64,000 nt of DNA from Streptomyces daqingensis (GCF_014645895.1 NZ_BMMP01000022.1:1-64000); one strand, 5' to 3'. Counted from the stretch's first letter, positions 33,097-42,262 are shown. The notes: generated by a model not told the origin, from the sequence alone. Translations and numbers: made by a program.

Positions 33097-34386
33097 GTGC
33101 CCGATTCCCGATGGGACGAGGGGCGAGGGAACGTGGGCACGGGCAGTGTGATCGCCGAACGGCAGGACCACGCGGGGCGCGCACAGCGCGGCGGGCGTAC
33201 GGCGTGGCTCCCCCGGTGGGTGCGTCTGCTGCCGCCGGGCCTGCTGCTGGTGGCCCTCGTGATGGAGCTGTCCGCACCGCCCCGTTACTCGTTCGCGTCG
33301 CTGCTCACCGCGGCGGTGGTGCTCGCGGCGCTGCTCTCGCGCTCCGTGCTCACGGTGGTGATCGGCGGCCTGGCGATCGCCCTGCTGGTGTCCATGCACG
33401 TGCTCGTGGAGGACGTCTACCCCGACGACATCACCGGGCCCGTGATCACCCTGGTGCTGGTGACCGGCTTCGCCACAGCACTGGCCCGCGTCCTCGAACG
33501 CACCACCCTGCAGCTCGTCCAGGTGCAGGCCGTCGCCGAGGCCACCCAGCGCGCCCTGCTGCGGCCTCTCCCCGACCGGCTGGGGCCCGTGCGCCTCGCC
33601 GGCGTCTACCGCGCCGCCGACGAGGCGGCCCTCATCGGCGGCGACTTCTACAGCGCGCGGAAGACGCCGCACGGCGTACGCGTGATCGTCGGCGACGTAC
33701 GCGGCAAGGGCATCGGCGCGACCGAGTCGGTGGCCACGATCACCTCCGCGTTCCGCGAGGCCGCCACGTCCGGCCCGAGCCTCCTGGAGGTCGCCGAGCG
33801 CATCGAGCGCGCGATGGCCATGGACCGGCTGGACCTCGAAGCCGGCGGTTCGCTGGCCGGGAACGGCCCGGGCGGGACCCCGTCAGGGCTTGCGGGCGAG
33901 CTGTTCGCGACGGCCGTGCTGCTGGAGTTCGCCCCGGACGGCGGCCTGCTGCGGGTGCTGGACCGCGGCCACCCGCCGATGTGCCTGATCCGCGCGGGCG
34001 GCGATGTCACCCTTCTCGACCCCGGACCGGACTACGCGCTGCCCCTCGGCTACGCCGACCTCGCCCCCGCCCCGGACCCACAGCCGAAGGAGTACCGCCT
34101 GGCCGAAGGCGACACCCTCGTGGCCTACTCCGACGGCGTCACGGAAGCCCGCAGCAAGCGCGGCGGCTTCTACCCGCTGGAGCAGCGGCTGGCGGAGCGC
34201 TACGGCATGGTGGACGGCGTCCGCACGCGGGCGGCCATCGAACCCGCAGAGGTCGTTTCCTTCGTCAGCCGGGACGTCACCCGCTGGGCCGACGCCGTCA
34301 ACGACGACATGGTGGTCGTCGTCCTGCAGTACCGGCCGCGGGCCGCCGCCGGCGACACACGACCGCCCGGGCACGGCGCCGGATGA
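33097..34386 (+). CDS. Membrane SpoIIE/PP2C-type serine phosphatase
   Basis: A 429-residue protein with three or four N-terminal transmembrane helices (about 45-130) and a cytoplasmic PPM phosphatase (about 150-420). Metal-binding motifs are GGDFYS, GDVRGKG and, near the end, NDDMVVVVLQY; YSDGVTEA is also present. This layout matches streptomycete RsbU-like phosphatases that act on anti-anti-sigma proteins in response to an envelope signal. It has no HATPase or sensor domain of its own. GTG 33097 is preceded by GCGGAGC. It converges on the DD-peptidase gene with a hairpin between them. Confidence 0.87.
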   Translation: MPDSRWDEGRGNVGTGSVIAERQDHAGRAQRGGRTAWLPRWVRLLPPGLLLVALVMELSAPPRYSFASLLTAAVVLAALLSRSVLTVVIGGLAIALLVSMHVLVEDVYPDDITGPVITLVLVTGFATALARVLERTTLQLVQVQAVAEATQRALLRPLPDRLGPVRLAGVYRAADEAALIGGDFYSARKTPHGVRVIVGDVRGKGIGATESVATITSAFREAATSGPSLLEVAERIERAMAMDRLDLEAGGSLAGNGPGGTPSGLAGELFATAVLLEFAPDGGLLRVLDRGHPPMCLIRAGGDVTLLDPGPDYALPLGYADLAPAPDPQPKEYRLAEGDTLVAYSDGVTEARSKRGGFYPLEQRLAERYGMVDGVRTRAAIEPAEVVSFVSRDVTRWADAVNDDMVVVVLQYRPRAAAGDTRPPGHGAG

Positions 34387-34426
34387 CGGCCGTGCCCGGG
34401 CGGTCGGTGTGCTGCGTTCCTACGCG

Positions 34427-34445
34427 CCGGCGTCTTCGACGCCGG
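34427..34445. terminator. Bidirectional hairpin between phosphatase and DD-peptidase genes
   Basis: CCGGCGTC-TTC-GACGCCGG, an 8-bp stem with a 3-nt loop, sits in the 87-nt gap between two converging genes. Confidence 0.55.
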
Positions 34446-34473
34446 GACGCTCCCCGGCACCCGGAGCTGCCGG

Positions 34474-35391
34474 TCAGTCCCGCTCGGCGCCCTTGGGAAG
34501 CTGACGCAGGTCGAGCTTGGCGGTCTTCTGCTCGAAGGCCCAGTCGAGCATCTTCTTCGCGTCGGGGTAGCGCGCGCCGCTGTTGAGGATCGCGCCGACC
34601 ACGGAGCGGTCGCCCTTCGTCGCGGCGAAGACGAGGCACGGTCCGGCCTTGGTGCCGGTGCCGGTCTTGATGCCGATGACGCCCTTGTACGAGCCGAGCA
34701 GCTGGTTCGTGTTGTACCAGGTGTACGTGCGGCCGTTGGTGGCCTTCTGCTTCGCCGACGTCGACTTCGCGACCTTGCGGATGTTGGTGCTGCCCAGCGA
34801 GTACTTGCCGAGCTTCGCCATGTCGCGCGCGGTGGAGTAGTTCTTCCCCTTCTTCGAGATGCCGTCGAAGGAGTCGAACTCCGTGTTCTTCATGCCCAGT
34901 TGGCGGGCCTTCGCGTTCATCTTGGAGATGAAGTCACCCGTCCGCGCCGACGTGGTCTTCCCGGTGCCCACCGCGTCGGCCAGCGCGTACGCGGCGTCGC
35001 AGCCGGAGGGGAGCAGCAGGCCGTACAGCAGCTGCCGGAGGCTGAGCTTGTCGCCGGTCCGCAGGTCGGCGGTGCTGCCGCCCCACTTCGCGACGTAGTC
35101 GCGGTAGGCCTGCTTGACGGTCACCTTCCGGTCCAAGTCGATGCCCTTGGTGCTCACCACGACGGCAGCGGTCATGACCTTGGTGGTGCTGGCCATCTGG
35201 CGCTTGGTGTCGGCGCCCTTGCCCCACATCTCCTCACCGGACGAACTGTCCAGCAGGAACGCGCCCTTGGCCTTCACACCGGAGGGGCCGGCGGCCTGTG
35301 CCGGTACGACAAAGGGCCCGGCGGCCAGGACGGCTCCGGCCACCACCCCGGCAGCACCCAGCCGGCGGGCCCTTTTCGATACACGAATCAA
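34474..35391 (-). CDS. D-Ala-D-Ala carboxypeptidase/transpeptidase (K15-like)
   Basis: A 305-residue secreted S11-family penicillin-binding protein. The signal peptide is LGAAGVVAGAVLAAGPFVV ending at AQAA. Active-site motifs are STTK near residue 68, SGC (in LLPSGCDAAY) and KTG (IKTGTGTKAG). SGC in place of the common SGN is the signature of the Streptomyces K15 enzyme, which favours transpeptidation. The role is trimming or cross-linking of peptidoglycan stem peptides outside the membrane. The start is taken as TTG 35391, with GGAG upstream at a usable distance and the signal peptide right after; a longer frame to 35715 has no similarity. Confidence 0.87.
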   Translation of the reverse strand: MIRVSKRARRLGAAGVVAGAVLAAGPFVVPAQAAGPSGVKAKGAFLLDSSSGEEMWGKGADTKRQMASTTKVMTAAVVVSTKGIDLDRKVTVKQAYRDYVAKWGGSTADLRTGDKLSLRQLLYGLLLPSGCDAAYALADAVGTGKTTSARTGDFISKMNAKARQLGMKNTEFDSFDGISKKGKNYSTARDMAKLGKYSLGSTNIRKVAKSTSAKQKATNGRTYTWYNTNQLLGSYKGVIGIKTGTGTKAGPCLVFAATKGDRSVVGAILNSGARYPDAKKMLDWAFEQKTAKLDLRQLPKGAERD

Positions 35392-35796
35392 CTCAACGCT
35401 CCATCGTCGTCGAGGCCGGCGGCTCCGGCTCGCGGTGCCGCCCGGCCGTCGGAAGGCCTGTCGCTCCAGAGACAGCGCAGCACCCCGTTTGGTTGCACGG
35501 GAACCCGTCCCGGATTTCTGTTCGCTGCCGACGTCTGCCCCGCCTCGTCGCGGGGACACACGGGCACGTGATCCGGTCCTGCGATCGCCCGGAAGCCCGG
35601 TGACGGGGGCGAGCGGGACCTGGAACACCTTCTCGCGCGTCAACCGGCGTGCGACGGCGGCCAGTTGCCGCCGCACTGGCGAGACCGTACACGACGGGAG
35701 CCGCGCACGGCACAACCCCGCCGGGCCCCGGGACGGCTACTTCAGGACGCACCGCACCAGGGCCCTTCACAGGCGGGACGTCGGGCGGCGGGACGT
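35392..35796. other. Intergenic region, nothing recognised
   Basis: 405 nt between the DD-peptidase start and the permease stop, both on the minus strand. No frame with ribosome site or family motif. It must hold the DD-peptidase promoter; no clear terminator for the betaine operon is visible. Confidence 0.3.
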
Positions 35797-37287
35797 TCAG
35801 GGGCGGGAGGTCCCGCCGGACGTGCGTGCCGGGATGGCGTCGCCGGCCGGTGCGTCCCCGCGTCCGTAGTGGTGCGTGGTGAACATGTAGAGCAACCCCG
35901 TGCCCAGGACCACTCCGCCGCACAGCAGCACGATCCAGTTGTCGTACCAGGGCTGGTCCGGGTTGCGCGCCCAGGAGATGTTGACGATGGCGAAGATGCC
36001 GTACGCCAGTCCCGCGGCGTTGATGAGCAGCCCCCAGCGGCCGAGCGTGAACTCGCCGTTCGGCCGCCACCCCTTCAGCCGGGCCCGCAAGGCCGCGAGG
36101 ACGACCATCTGGAAGGCGCCGTAGATGCCGAGGATGGCGAACGAGACGATCTTGGTGAGGGCGTCCTCGGAGATCAGCGACCCGAAGGCGATGACGGCCG
36201 GGACGACGGCGGCGACCAGCAGGGCGTTGTGCGGCACGGCGCGGGCGTACGAGAAGGACCGCAGCAGCCGGTGGCCGACGATCATCTTGTCCCGCGCGTA
36301 GGAGTAGATGAGCCGTCCCGCCGCGGCCTGGAGGCTGACCGTGCAGGACAGGAACGAGATGAGCACCACGCCCATCACCATCCTGGCGCCCACCTCCCCC
36401 AGCGCGTCGAACAGCACCCGCACCACCGGGTCGCTGTCCTTCCCGGCGATGACCGCCTGGTAGTCGGAGACGGCGAGCAGCAGCGTCAGGCAGGTGAAGG
36501 TGGCGGCGGCACCGCCGACGTAGACGGTCCTGCGCATCGCCTTGGGGATGACGATGCCGGGACGTGCGACCTCCTCGGCGAGGTCCCCGCACGCCTCGAA
36601 GCCGTAGTACTGGTAGAAGCCGATGATGGCCGCCGAGAGGAAGACCGGCAGGTACGAGCCGTTCCCGGACGTGCCGAAATCGTCGAAGACGACGCCGAGT
36701 CCGTGGAAGCGGTGCGTGGCCAGCAGGTAGACGCCCACGACGACCGCGCCGACGAGCTCCGCGGTGAACCCGATGACGGCGGCCTGTGAAAGCGCCCTGG
36801 TCCCCGCGTAGTTGATGAGGGCCGCGACGACGATGAGCACCACCGTGCACAACACCGTCGTGTGCACGCTCGGTTCGAAGCCGAACAGGATGGCGATGTA
36901 GGGGCCGGCCCCGTAGGCGACCGAGGTGATGGTCACCAGCAGCGCCCACATGTAGACCCAGCCGGTCATCCACGCCCAGCGGATGCCCCACAGCCGCCGC
37001 GCCCACGGGTAGACGCCGCCTGCGATGGGGTACTGCGCGACGACTTCGCCGAAGACGAGGGCCACCAGGAACTGACCCGCGCCCGCCAGCAGGAAGGCCC
37101 AGATCATCGGTGGGCCGCCGGTCGCGAGCGACGTCGCGAAGAGCGTGTAGGTGCTGACGACCGGCGAGAGGTAGGTGAATCCGAGGGCGAAATTGGCCCA
37201 GGGGCCCATCTCCTTGCGGAACTCGGAGCCGTGCCCAACGGCTCCTCCGTTTCCGCCTCCGGTGGCAGGCGTCCCGGCGTCGGTCAT
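35797..37287 (-). CDS. APC-family amino acid / choline-type permease
   Basis: A 496-residue membrane protein with about 12 helices. The amino acid-polyamine-organocation signature is seen in the first helix (GPWANFALGFTYLSPVVSTY) and the GFYQYYGFEACGDLAEEVARPG segment in helix 6. It is the last gene of the betaine operon, with its start overlapping the oxidase stop (TGATG). By context it may import choline, although APC carriers usually move amino acids or ethanolamine and the typical choline importers are BCCT or ABC types. A longer open frame running to 38199 is only the shadow of the oxidase gene. Confidence 0.85.
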   Translation of the reverse strand: MTDAGTPATGGGNGGAVGHGSEFRKEMGPWANFALGFTYLSPVVSTYTLFATSLATGGPPMIWAFLLAGAGQFLVALVFGEVVAQYPIAGGVYPWARRLWGIRWAWMTGWVYMWALLVTITSVAYGAGPYIAILFGFEPSVHTTVLCTVVLIVVAALINYAGTRALSQAAVIGFTAELVGAVVVGVYLLATHRFHGLGVVFDDFGTSGNGSYLPVFLSAAIIGFYQYYGFEACGDLAEEVARPGIVIPKAMRRTVYVGGAAATFTCLTLLLAVSDYQAVIAGKDSDPVVRVLFDALGEVGARMVMGVVLISFLSCTVSLQAAAGRLIYSYARDKMIVGHRLLRSFSYARAVPHNALLVAAVVPAVIAFGSLISEDALTKIVSFAILGIYGAFQMVVLAALRARLKGWRPNGEFTLGRWGLLINAAGLAYGIFAIVNISWARNPDQPWYDNWIVLLCGGVVLGTGLLYMFTTHHYGRGDAPAGDAIPARTSGGTSRP

Positions 37288-38945
37288 CAGCGCTCCATTC
37301 CCTGCGTCCCCGGCGTCCCCTCGGTTCCGTGCGTCCCGGGCGTCCCCGGCGTCCCCGGCGTCCGGTGTGATCCTGGCGGCCCGTCCGCCCCCGCGCCCCC
37401 GCGCTGCGGGGCCGCACGGCCGGTGATGAGGTCGACGGCCCGTTCCGCCGCCAGCAGCACCGTCACCATGGGGTTGACGGTCGGCAGCGTCGGGAAGACG
37501 GAGGCGTCCACCACGCGGACGCCGCGCTCTCCGCGCAGCCGCAGCTGCGGATCGAGTACGGCGAGCGGGTCGCCGTCCGCGCCCATCCGGCAGGTGCCGG
37601 CGGGGTGGTAGACGGTGTGGGCCGCGCGGCGCCCGTACTCGGAGAGTTCCTCGTCGGTCGTCAGCCCAGGGCCCGGAGCGACCTCCCGCACGAGCCAGTC
37701 TCGGAGCGGCCCGGTGGCGGCGACCTCGCGCGCGATGCGCAGACCGTCGACGACGGTGCGCTCGTCGTGGCCTTCGGGGTCGGTGAAGTAGCGGAAATCC
37801 AGGGCGGGTTGCGTGCCGGGGTCCGGTCCGCGCAGCCAGATGCGGCCGCGTGACCGGGACTTGGGGATGTTGGGCGTCATGCAGACGCCGTGCGGCGGCG
37901 TCGGGTAGCCCAGCCGCTCGGTGTTGGCCGTGAACGGCACCTGGTAGAAGTGGAACATCAGGTCGGGGCCCGGCTCCCGGGGGTCGCGCCGTACGAAGAG
38001 GCCCGCGTCGGAGTCCATCGCGGAGTTGGGCGGCAGCGGCCCGGTCTCCCAGACGATGACCGACTCCGGGTGGTCCAGCAGGTTCTCGCCCACGCCGGGA
38101 ACGTCGGCGAGCACGTCGACGCCCACCTCCCGCAGGTGCCCGGCGGGACCGATTCCGGAGAGCATCAGCAGCCGCGGCGTGTCCACCGCCCCCGCGCACA
38201 GCAGCAGTTCACGTTCCGCCCGCACCGTGACGTCGGTGCCGTCCGCGCCACGGACCAGGACCCTCGTCAGCCGCCCGTCCCCCGCCCGCATCAGCCGGTA
38301 CGCGCGGCTCTCCAGCTTCAGCGTCAGGTTGGGCCGGGTGAGGACGGGATGCAGGTACGCCACGGACGCCGAGGAGCGGTGGCCGGTCGCGGGGTCGTAC
38401 GCGAGGGAGAAGAAGCCCGCGCCGTCGGTGAAGGGGTGCGCGTTGAAGTCGTCGACGACGGGGACGTCGAGGGTGTCGACGGCGGCCGTCACGAAGTCGT
38501 GGGCGATGGCGTTGCGGTCCTTCTCCGCCACGGGCTGGATCGTGTTCTGCAGCCGGGCCCGGTAGGGCAGGACCGTCTCGGGGTCCCAGCCCTCGGCGCC
38601 GAGCTCCACCCACTCCCGCAGGTCCTGCGGGAACGGCACGAAGCTGATGAGGGTGTTGTGGGACGAGCAGCCGCCCAGGACGCGCGCCCGCGAGTGGACG
38701 ATGTGGGAGTTGCCGCGGGGCTGCTCGACGGTGGTGTAGCCGTAGTCGTACTCGGTCTCGAGGAGGTTGATCCAGTTCCGCAGCCTCAGCACCCGCTCGT
38801 CGCCGACGTCGCTGGGGCCGTCCTCCACCACGCAGACCCGGCAGTCCGGGTCCTCGCTGAGCCGGGCGGCCAGTACGCACCCGGCGGTGCCGCCGCCCAC
38901 GATGACGTAGTCGTAAGGCTCGTCGTCCCTGCTTCCGTCGCTCAT
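37287..38945 (-). CDS. betA: GMC oxidoreductase (choline dehydrogenase type)
   Basis: A 552-residue FAD enzyme. The ADP-binding YDYVIVGGGTAGCVLAARL is at the N-terminus, the GMC signature 1 in ARVLGGCSSHNTLI, signature 2 in GAVDTPRLLMLSGIGP, and the catalytic His in TVYHPAGTCRMG near residue 445. It oxidises choline to betaine aldehyde (inferred from the adjacent betaine-aldehyde dehydrogenase). Some GMC alcohol oxidases have the same motifs, so the substrate is provisional. The C-terminal 25 residues are a PGTPGTPGT-type repeat outside the fold. It lies 43 nt downstream of betB and overlaps the permease start by one base. Confidence 0.82.
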   Translation of the reverse strand: MSDGSRDDEPYDYVIVGGGTAGCVLAARLSEDPDCRVCVVEDGPSDVGDERVLRLRNWINLLETEYDYGYTTVEQPRGNSHIVHSRARVLGGCSSHNTLISFVPFPQDLREWVELGAEGWDPETVLPYRARLQNTIQPVAEKDRNAIAHDFVTAAVDTLDVPVVDDFNAHPFTDGAGFFSLAYDPATGHRSSASVAYLHPVLTRPNLTLKLESRAYRLMRAGDGRLTRVLVRGADGTDVTVRAERELLLCAGAVDTPRLLMLSGIGPAGHLREVGVDVLADVPGVGENLLDHPESVIVWETGPLPPNSAMDSDAGLFVRRDPREPGPDLMFHFYQVPFTANTERLGYPTPPHGVCMTPNIPKSRSRGRIWLRGPDPGTQPALDFRYFTDPEGHDERTVVDGLRIAREVAATGPLRDWLVREVAPGPGLTTDEELSEYGRRAAHTVYHPAGTCRMGADGDPLAVLDPQLRLRGERGVRVVDASVFPTLPTVNPMVTVLLAAERAVDLITGRAAPQRGGAGADGPPGSHRTPGTPGTPGTHGTEGTPGTQGMER

Positions 38946-38988
38946 ACGTTCACCCGTCTCCGGCCGGGCGTGGCAGCCAAGTGGCCGT

Positions 38989-40455
38989 TCATCCCTTGAA
39001 CCAGCCGGACGGCGCGGGCGAGAGGTTCTGGTAGATGTGCTTGGCCTCCTGGTACTCGCGCAGCCCCGTCGGCCCCAGCTCCCGCCCGATGCCGGAGCGG
39101 CCGAAGCCGCCCCACTCGGCCTGCGGGACGTAGGGGTGGAAGTCGTTGATCCAGACGGTGCCGTGCCGCAGCCTCTCGGCGACCCGCTGGGCGCGGCCGG
39201 CGTCGCTGGTCCACACGCCTCCCGCCAGCCCGTAGCGGGTGTCGTTGGCCAGCTCCACCGCCTCCTCCTCGGAGTAGAAGCGCTCGACGGTCACGACCGG
39301 CCCGAAGATCTCCTCCTGCACGACGCGCATCGAGGACTTGCAGTCGGCGTACACCGTCGGCAACAGGAAGAAGCCGCGGGAGAGTTCGGGGTCGTCCGGA
39401 CGCCGCCCGCCGGTGACGAGCCGCGCTCCGTCCATGCGGGCGATCTCGAAGTAGGCCTCGACCTTCGCCCGGTGCTCGGCGGAGCTCAGCGGCCCGCTCT
39501 CGGTGAGGGGTTCGAGCCCGTCGCCGAGGCGTACGGCCTCCGCCCGCGAGGCCAGCTCCGCGAGGAAGCGGTCGTGGATCCCGTACTGGACGAGGAGCCG
39601 CGAACCGGCCGAGCAGACCTGTCCGGAGTGGAGGAAGGCGGCGTCGAGGGCGTAGTCGAGCGCGGCGTCGAAGTCGGCGTCGTCGAACACGATGTTGGGG
39701 TTCTTGCCGCCCAGTTCGAGCGCGATGTTCTTCACGCCGGAGGCCGCGTTCTCCATGATCTTCCGGCCGGTGGCGAGGCCTCCGGTGAACGAGACCATGT
39801 CGACCTCGGGATGCGAGGTCATGGCCGAGCCGACAGTGCCGCCCGCGCCGAGCAGGAGGTTCGCGACGCCCGGCGGCGTACCGGCCTCCGCGAGCAGCCC
39901 CATCAGCGCGATCGTCGTCAGCGGCGTCGTCTCACTCGGCTTGAGGACGAAGGTGTTCCCCGCGGCGAGCGCCGGCGCGATCTTCCACGACGCCTGCAGC
40001 AGCGGATAGTTCCACGGCGCGATCAGCGCGCAGACCCCGACGGGCTGGTAGACGACCCTGCTGAGCACGTCCGGCCCCACGTCGACGACGCGTCCGGCGT
40101 CCTTGCCGACGATCTCCGAGAAGTACCGGAAAGCGTTCGCGATGTCCTCGATGTCGAGCCGCGACTCGGCGAGCGTCTTGCCCGTGTCGAGGGTCTCCAT
40201 ACGGGACAGCTGCTCCAGGTCGCGCAGCAGCAGCTCGTGCACGCGGTAGAGCACGTCCGCGCGCCGCCGCGAGGGCGCCCACGCCCAGTCGGCCCGCTGG
40301 AACGCCCGCTTCGCGGCCCGTACGGCGAGGTCGACGTCCGTCTCGTCCGCCTCGTCGACGGTCGTGATGACGGACGAGTCGAAGGGGTTGACGACTTCGC
40401 GCCGCGCGCCGGACACGGCCCCCGTCCACTCACCGTCGATATACAGCTCGGCCAT
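38989..40455 (-). CDS. betB: Betaine-aldehyde dehydrogenase
   Basis: A 488-residue NAD-dependent aldehyde dehydrogenase. Catalytic Cys is in SGQVCSAGSR (about 281) and the general base Glu in ALELGGKNPN (about 247). The Rossmann GxTVGSAMTSHPEVDMVSFTGG segment is complete, and FHPYVPQAEWGGFGRSGIGRE near the C-terminus is the pattern of betaine-aldehyde dehydrogenases. It converts betaine aldehyde to glycine betaine, an osmoprotectant. The start at 40455 has GAGGGG 8 nt upstream. It is first of a three-gene operon with the GMC oxidase and permease; no BetI-like regulator is present next to it. Confidence 0.86.
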   Translation of the reverse strand: MAELYIDGEWTGAVSGARREVVNPFDSSVITTVDEADETDVDLAVRAAKRAFQRADWAWAPSRRRADVLYRVHELLLRDLEQLSRMETLDTGKTLAESRLDIEDIANAFRYFSEIVGKDAGRVVDVGPDVLSRVVYQPVGVCALIAPWNYPLLQASWKIAPALAAGNTFVLKPSETTPLTTIALMGLLAEAGTPPGVANLLLGAGGTVGSAMTSHPEVDMVSFTGGLATGRKIMENAASGVKNIALELGGKNPNIVFDDADFDAALDYALDAAFLHSGQVCSAGSRLLVQYGIHDRFLAELASRAEAVRLGDGLEPLTESGPLSSAEHRAKVEAYFEIARMDGARLVTGGRRPDDPELSRGFFLLPTVYADCKSSMRVVQEEIFGPVVTVERFYSEEEAVELANDTRYGLAGGVWTSDAGRAQRVAERLRHGTVWINDFHPYVPQAEWGGFGRSGIGRELGPTGLREYQEAKHIYQNLSPAPSGWFKG

Positions 40456-40690
40456 CGCGATGCCCCTCACTCTCCGGCGGCGTCCACAGCCCGCCCGTAG
40501 CAGGCAGACGGGCACCAACATCGTGCGGCGCACCGCCGCCAGCCACGGGGCGCACCGTGGGAGGCGGCCGGGGGTGAGGGATGTTGACCCGCGTGGACTA
40601 GGGCGTTTCGCCCGGCTCCACGCGGCCAGGTCGCGGCCCGCGGAGCTGCGCAAGACAGGTCCCGGGGCGTGCCGCCGATCCACAGAGCGC

Positions 40691-40725
40691 GGCCGGGCCC
40701 CGTCAGCGCGTGACGGGGCCCGGCC
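40691..40725 (-). terminator. Terminator of tipA
   Basis: GGCCGGGCCCCGTCA, a 5-nt loop and TGACGGGGCCCGGCC, a perfect 15-bp stem about 95 nt after the tipA stop. It separates tipA from the betaine operon that follows on the same strand. Confidence 0.8.
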
Positions 40726-40820
40726 GTGGGCTGAGCCGTGGACTCTGAGCCGTGGGCCCGGCAGGCGCCGCCGTACGGCGTCCGCGGGACGCACGCGCGG
40801 GCCTGGCCGGCCGGGCGGGA

Positions 40821-41579
40821 TCAGGAGCGGCGTGCCGCGTTCGCGAGGATCGCGGAACGCAGGTACTCCGCCATGCCCGGCTTGATCGTCTCGAAGTGCG
40901 CGGTGAAGCGCTCGTCGGCGACGAACATCTCCGCGAGGCAGGTGTGGATCTCGTAGGTGCAGTCGTAGTGGTAGCGGCAGATCTGCTGCCGGTGCTCCTC
41001 GGCCAGCTCCATCGCCGTCTCGGACTCCGGGCCGTCGCCGCTGTCCATCTGGGCGACGAACCGGCGGCCCCACTCCTCCTGCTCCTCGTTGATCCGCTTC
41101 CAGTCCTCCTTCGTGTACGACGCCGTCTTCTGCTGGGACTGCCGGTAGGCGTCCGTGTCGCCCCAGCGGCGTTCCGCCTCCTCCGCGTACTGGTCGGGGT
41201 CGAAGTCGCCGAAGACCTCGAACTTCTCCTCGGGCGTGAGGTTGATGCCCATCTTCCGTGCCTCCATCGCGTGCTCCACGGCGGCGGCCATCTTCCGCAG
41301 CTTCTCGATCCGGTCGGACAGCAGTGCGTACTGCCGCCGCAGGTGCTCCTGCGGGTCCGTGTCCGGGTCGTCGAGCAGGGCCGCCACCTCGTCGAGCGGA
41401 AAGCCGAGCTCCCGGTAGAACAGGATCTGCTGCAGCCTGTCGAGGTCCGCGTCGCCGTACTGCCGGTGCCCGGCACGGCTGCGCTCGCTCGGCACCAGCA
41501 GCCCCACGTCGTCGTAGTGGTGCAGCGTGCGCACGGTCACTCCGGCGAACGTGGCCACCTGTCCTACGGACCAGCTCAT
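40821..41579 (-). CDS. tipA: Thiopeptide-responsive MerR regulator TipA (TipAL)
   Basis: A 252-residue protein, the same size as TipAL. Residues 1-70 are a MerR HTH-wing (VGQVATFAGVTVRTLHHYDD, then RELGFPLDEVAALL), 75-109 the dimerisation coil, and 110-252 the thiopeptide-binding TipAS domain (KFEVFGDFDPDQY, then QICRYHYDCTYEIHTCLAEM). Cys in HYDC is the residue that covalently traps thiostrepton-class antibiotics in the S. lividans protein. The sequence matches my memory of TipA at high similarity. GGAGCGGAG lies before the ATG. The promoter palindrome of ptipA is preserved upstream, so the gene should autoactivate when a thiopeptide is present. Confidence 0.93.
   Translation of the reverse strand: MSWSVGQVATFAGVTVRTLHHYDDVGLLVPSERSRAGHRQYGDADLDRLQQILFYRELGFPLDEVAALLDDPDTDPQEHLRRQYALLSDRIEKLRKMAAAVEHAMEARKMGINLTPEEKFEVFGDFDPDQYAEEAERRWGDTDAYRQSQQKTASYTKEDWKRINEEQEEWGRRFVAQMDSGDGPESETAMELAEEHRQQICRYHYDCTYEIHTCLAEMFVADERFTAHFETIKPGMAEYLRSAILANAARRS
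41250..41252 (-). other. Internal start codon for TipAS
   Basis: The ATG at 41252 (residue 110 of TipAL, beginning MGINLTPEEKF) is preceded by GGAGG at 8 nt, an ideal ribosome site inside the reading frame. S. lividans makes the short ligand-binding form TipAS from this same internal start, usually in excess over TipAL. Confidence 0.85.
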
Positions 41580-41615
41580 CTCCGCTCCCTTCTCGGTACG
41601 CACTTCACGATGAGC

Positions 41616-41637
41616 CCTCACGTGACGTGAGGTGCAA
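41616..41637 (-). promoter_or_regulatory. tipA promoter with TipAL operator
   Basis: On the minus strand TTGCAC (-35) runs into CCTCACGT-C-ACGTGAGG, an 8-bp palindrome with a single-base spacer (41616-41632), lying where MerR-family activators twist the -35/-10 spacer. This block equals what I remember of the S. lividans ptipA promoter. The distance to the start codon (about 37 nt) also agrees. Confidence 0.88.
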
Positions 41638-41805
41638 GCGCAATTCTCCGAGGGGCGCATGGCGAGGGCCGGGACGTGCCGTTCGGGAGCGCCGCAGCCC
41701 TCGCGGCCACGGCGGCCGGGAGCTCGGACGGCACGCGCGGCCGCCCGGGCACGCGGCAGCCCGGCCGGGCGGCGGCACTGCCGCACGCCGGACTGCCGGG
41801 CGGGG

Positions 41806-42153
41806 TCAGAGCTGCTTGACGGTCTCCGCAGCGGTCTTCAGGGGGAGCTTGGGGTGCTGGCGGCGCAGCTCGCGGACCGCTACGGCCAGCCCCTTGTCGT
41901 CCCGGACGCGCCGCAGGCCCTCGGTGTCGAGGGATCGCAGGAACTCCTCCTGCGAGGCGAACTGCCGGTCGAACCAGTCGCTGCGACGCCTGCGCTGCGC
42001 GTACACCTCGGCCACTCCCGGGCAGACGACAACGAGGACGAACCCCACGTAGGCCAGGGGGAGTTGCTCCTGGGACAGGGCGATGAAGATCAGGAAGAGA
42101 CCGCCGAGTGCAAGGCACCACAGCAGCACGCGTGGACCGTACAGGGGATTCAC
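41806..42153 (-). CDS. Small membrane protein of the ESX-type locus
   Basis: A 115-residue protein with two adjacent transmembrane helices (RVLLWCLALGGLFLIFIA and LAYVGFVLVVVCPGVAEVY) and a charged cytoplasmic C-terminal half with RRRRSDWFDRQF and a helical end. I do not recognise a named family. It follows the WXG-type gene by 109 nt on the same strand, so it is likely to belong to that locus. The GTG at 42153 has GGAGAG directly before it, rather close for translation; the GTG at 42129 is an alternative. Confidence 0.6.
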   Translation of the reverse strand: MNPLYGPRVLLWCLALGGLFLIFIALSQEQLPLAYVGFVLVVVCPGVAEVYAQRRRRSDWFDRQFASQEEFLRSLDTEGLRRVRDDKGLAVAVRELRRQHPKLPLKTAAETVKQL

Positions 42154-42262
42154 CTCTCCGCTCTCTCAGGGGATGGGAGGGAACGTACAGGAAAGACGCG
42201 CGGCCGGGGCCGTGCGGGCGGGACGGTCCGGCTGCTCGCCGCACCGTCCCGCGGGGCCGCGC

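Noticed and set aside
35797..38199. An 800-codon open frame on the minus strand covering the permease and much of the oxidase gene
   Set aside because: Only the last 496 codons encode the APC permease; upstream part is an out-of-frame shadow of the GMC oxidase, low-complexity and Arg/Gly-rich.
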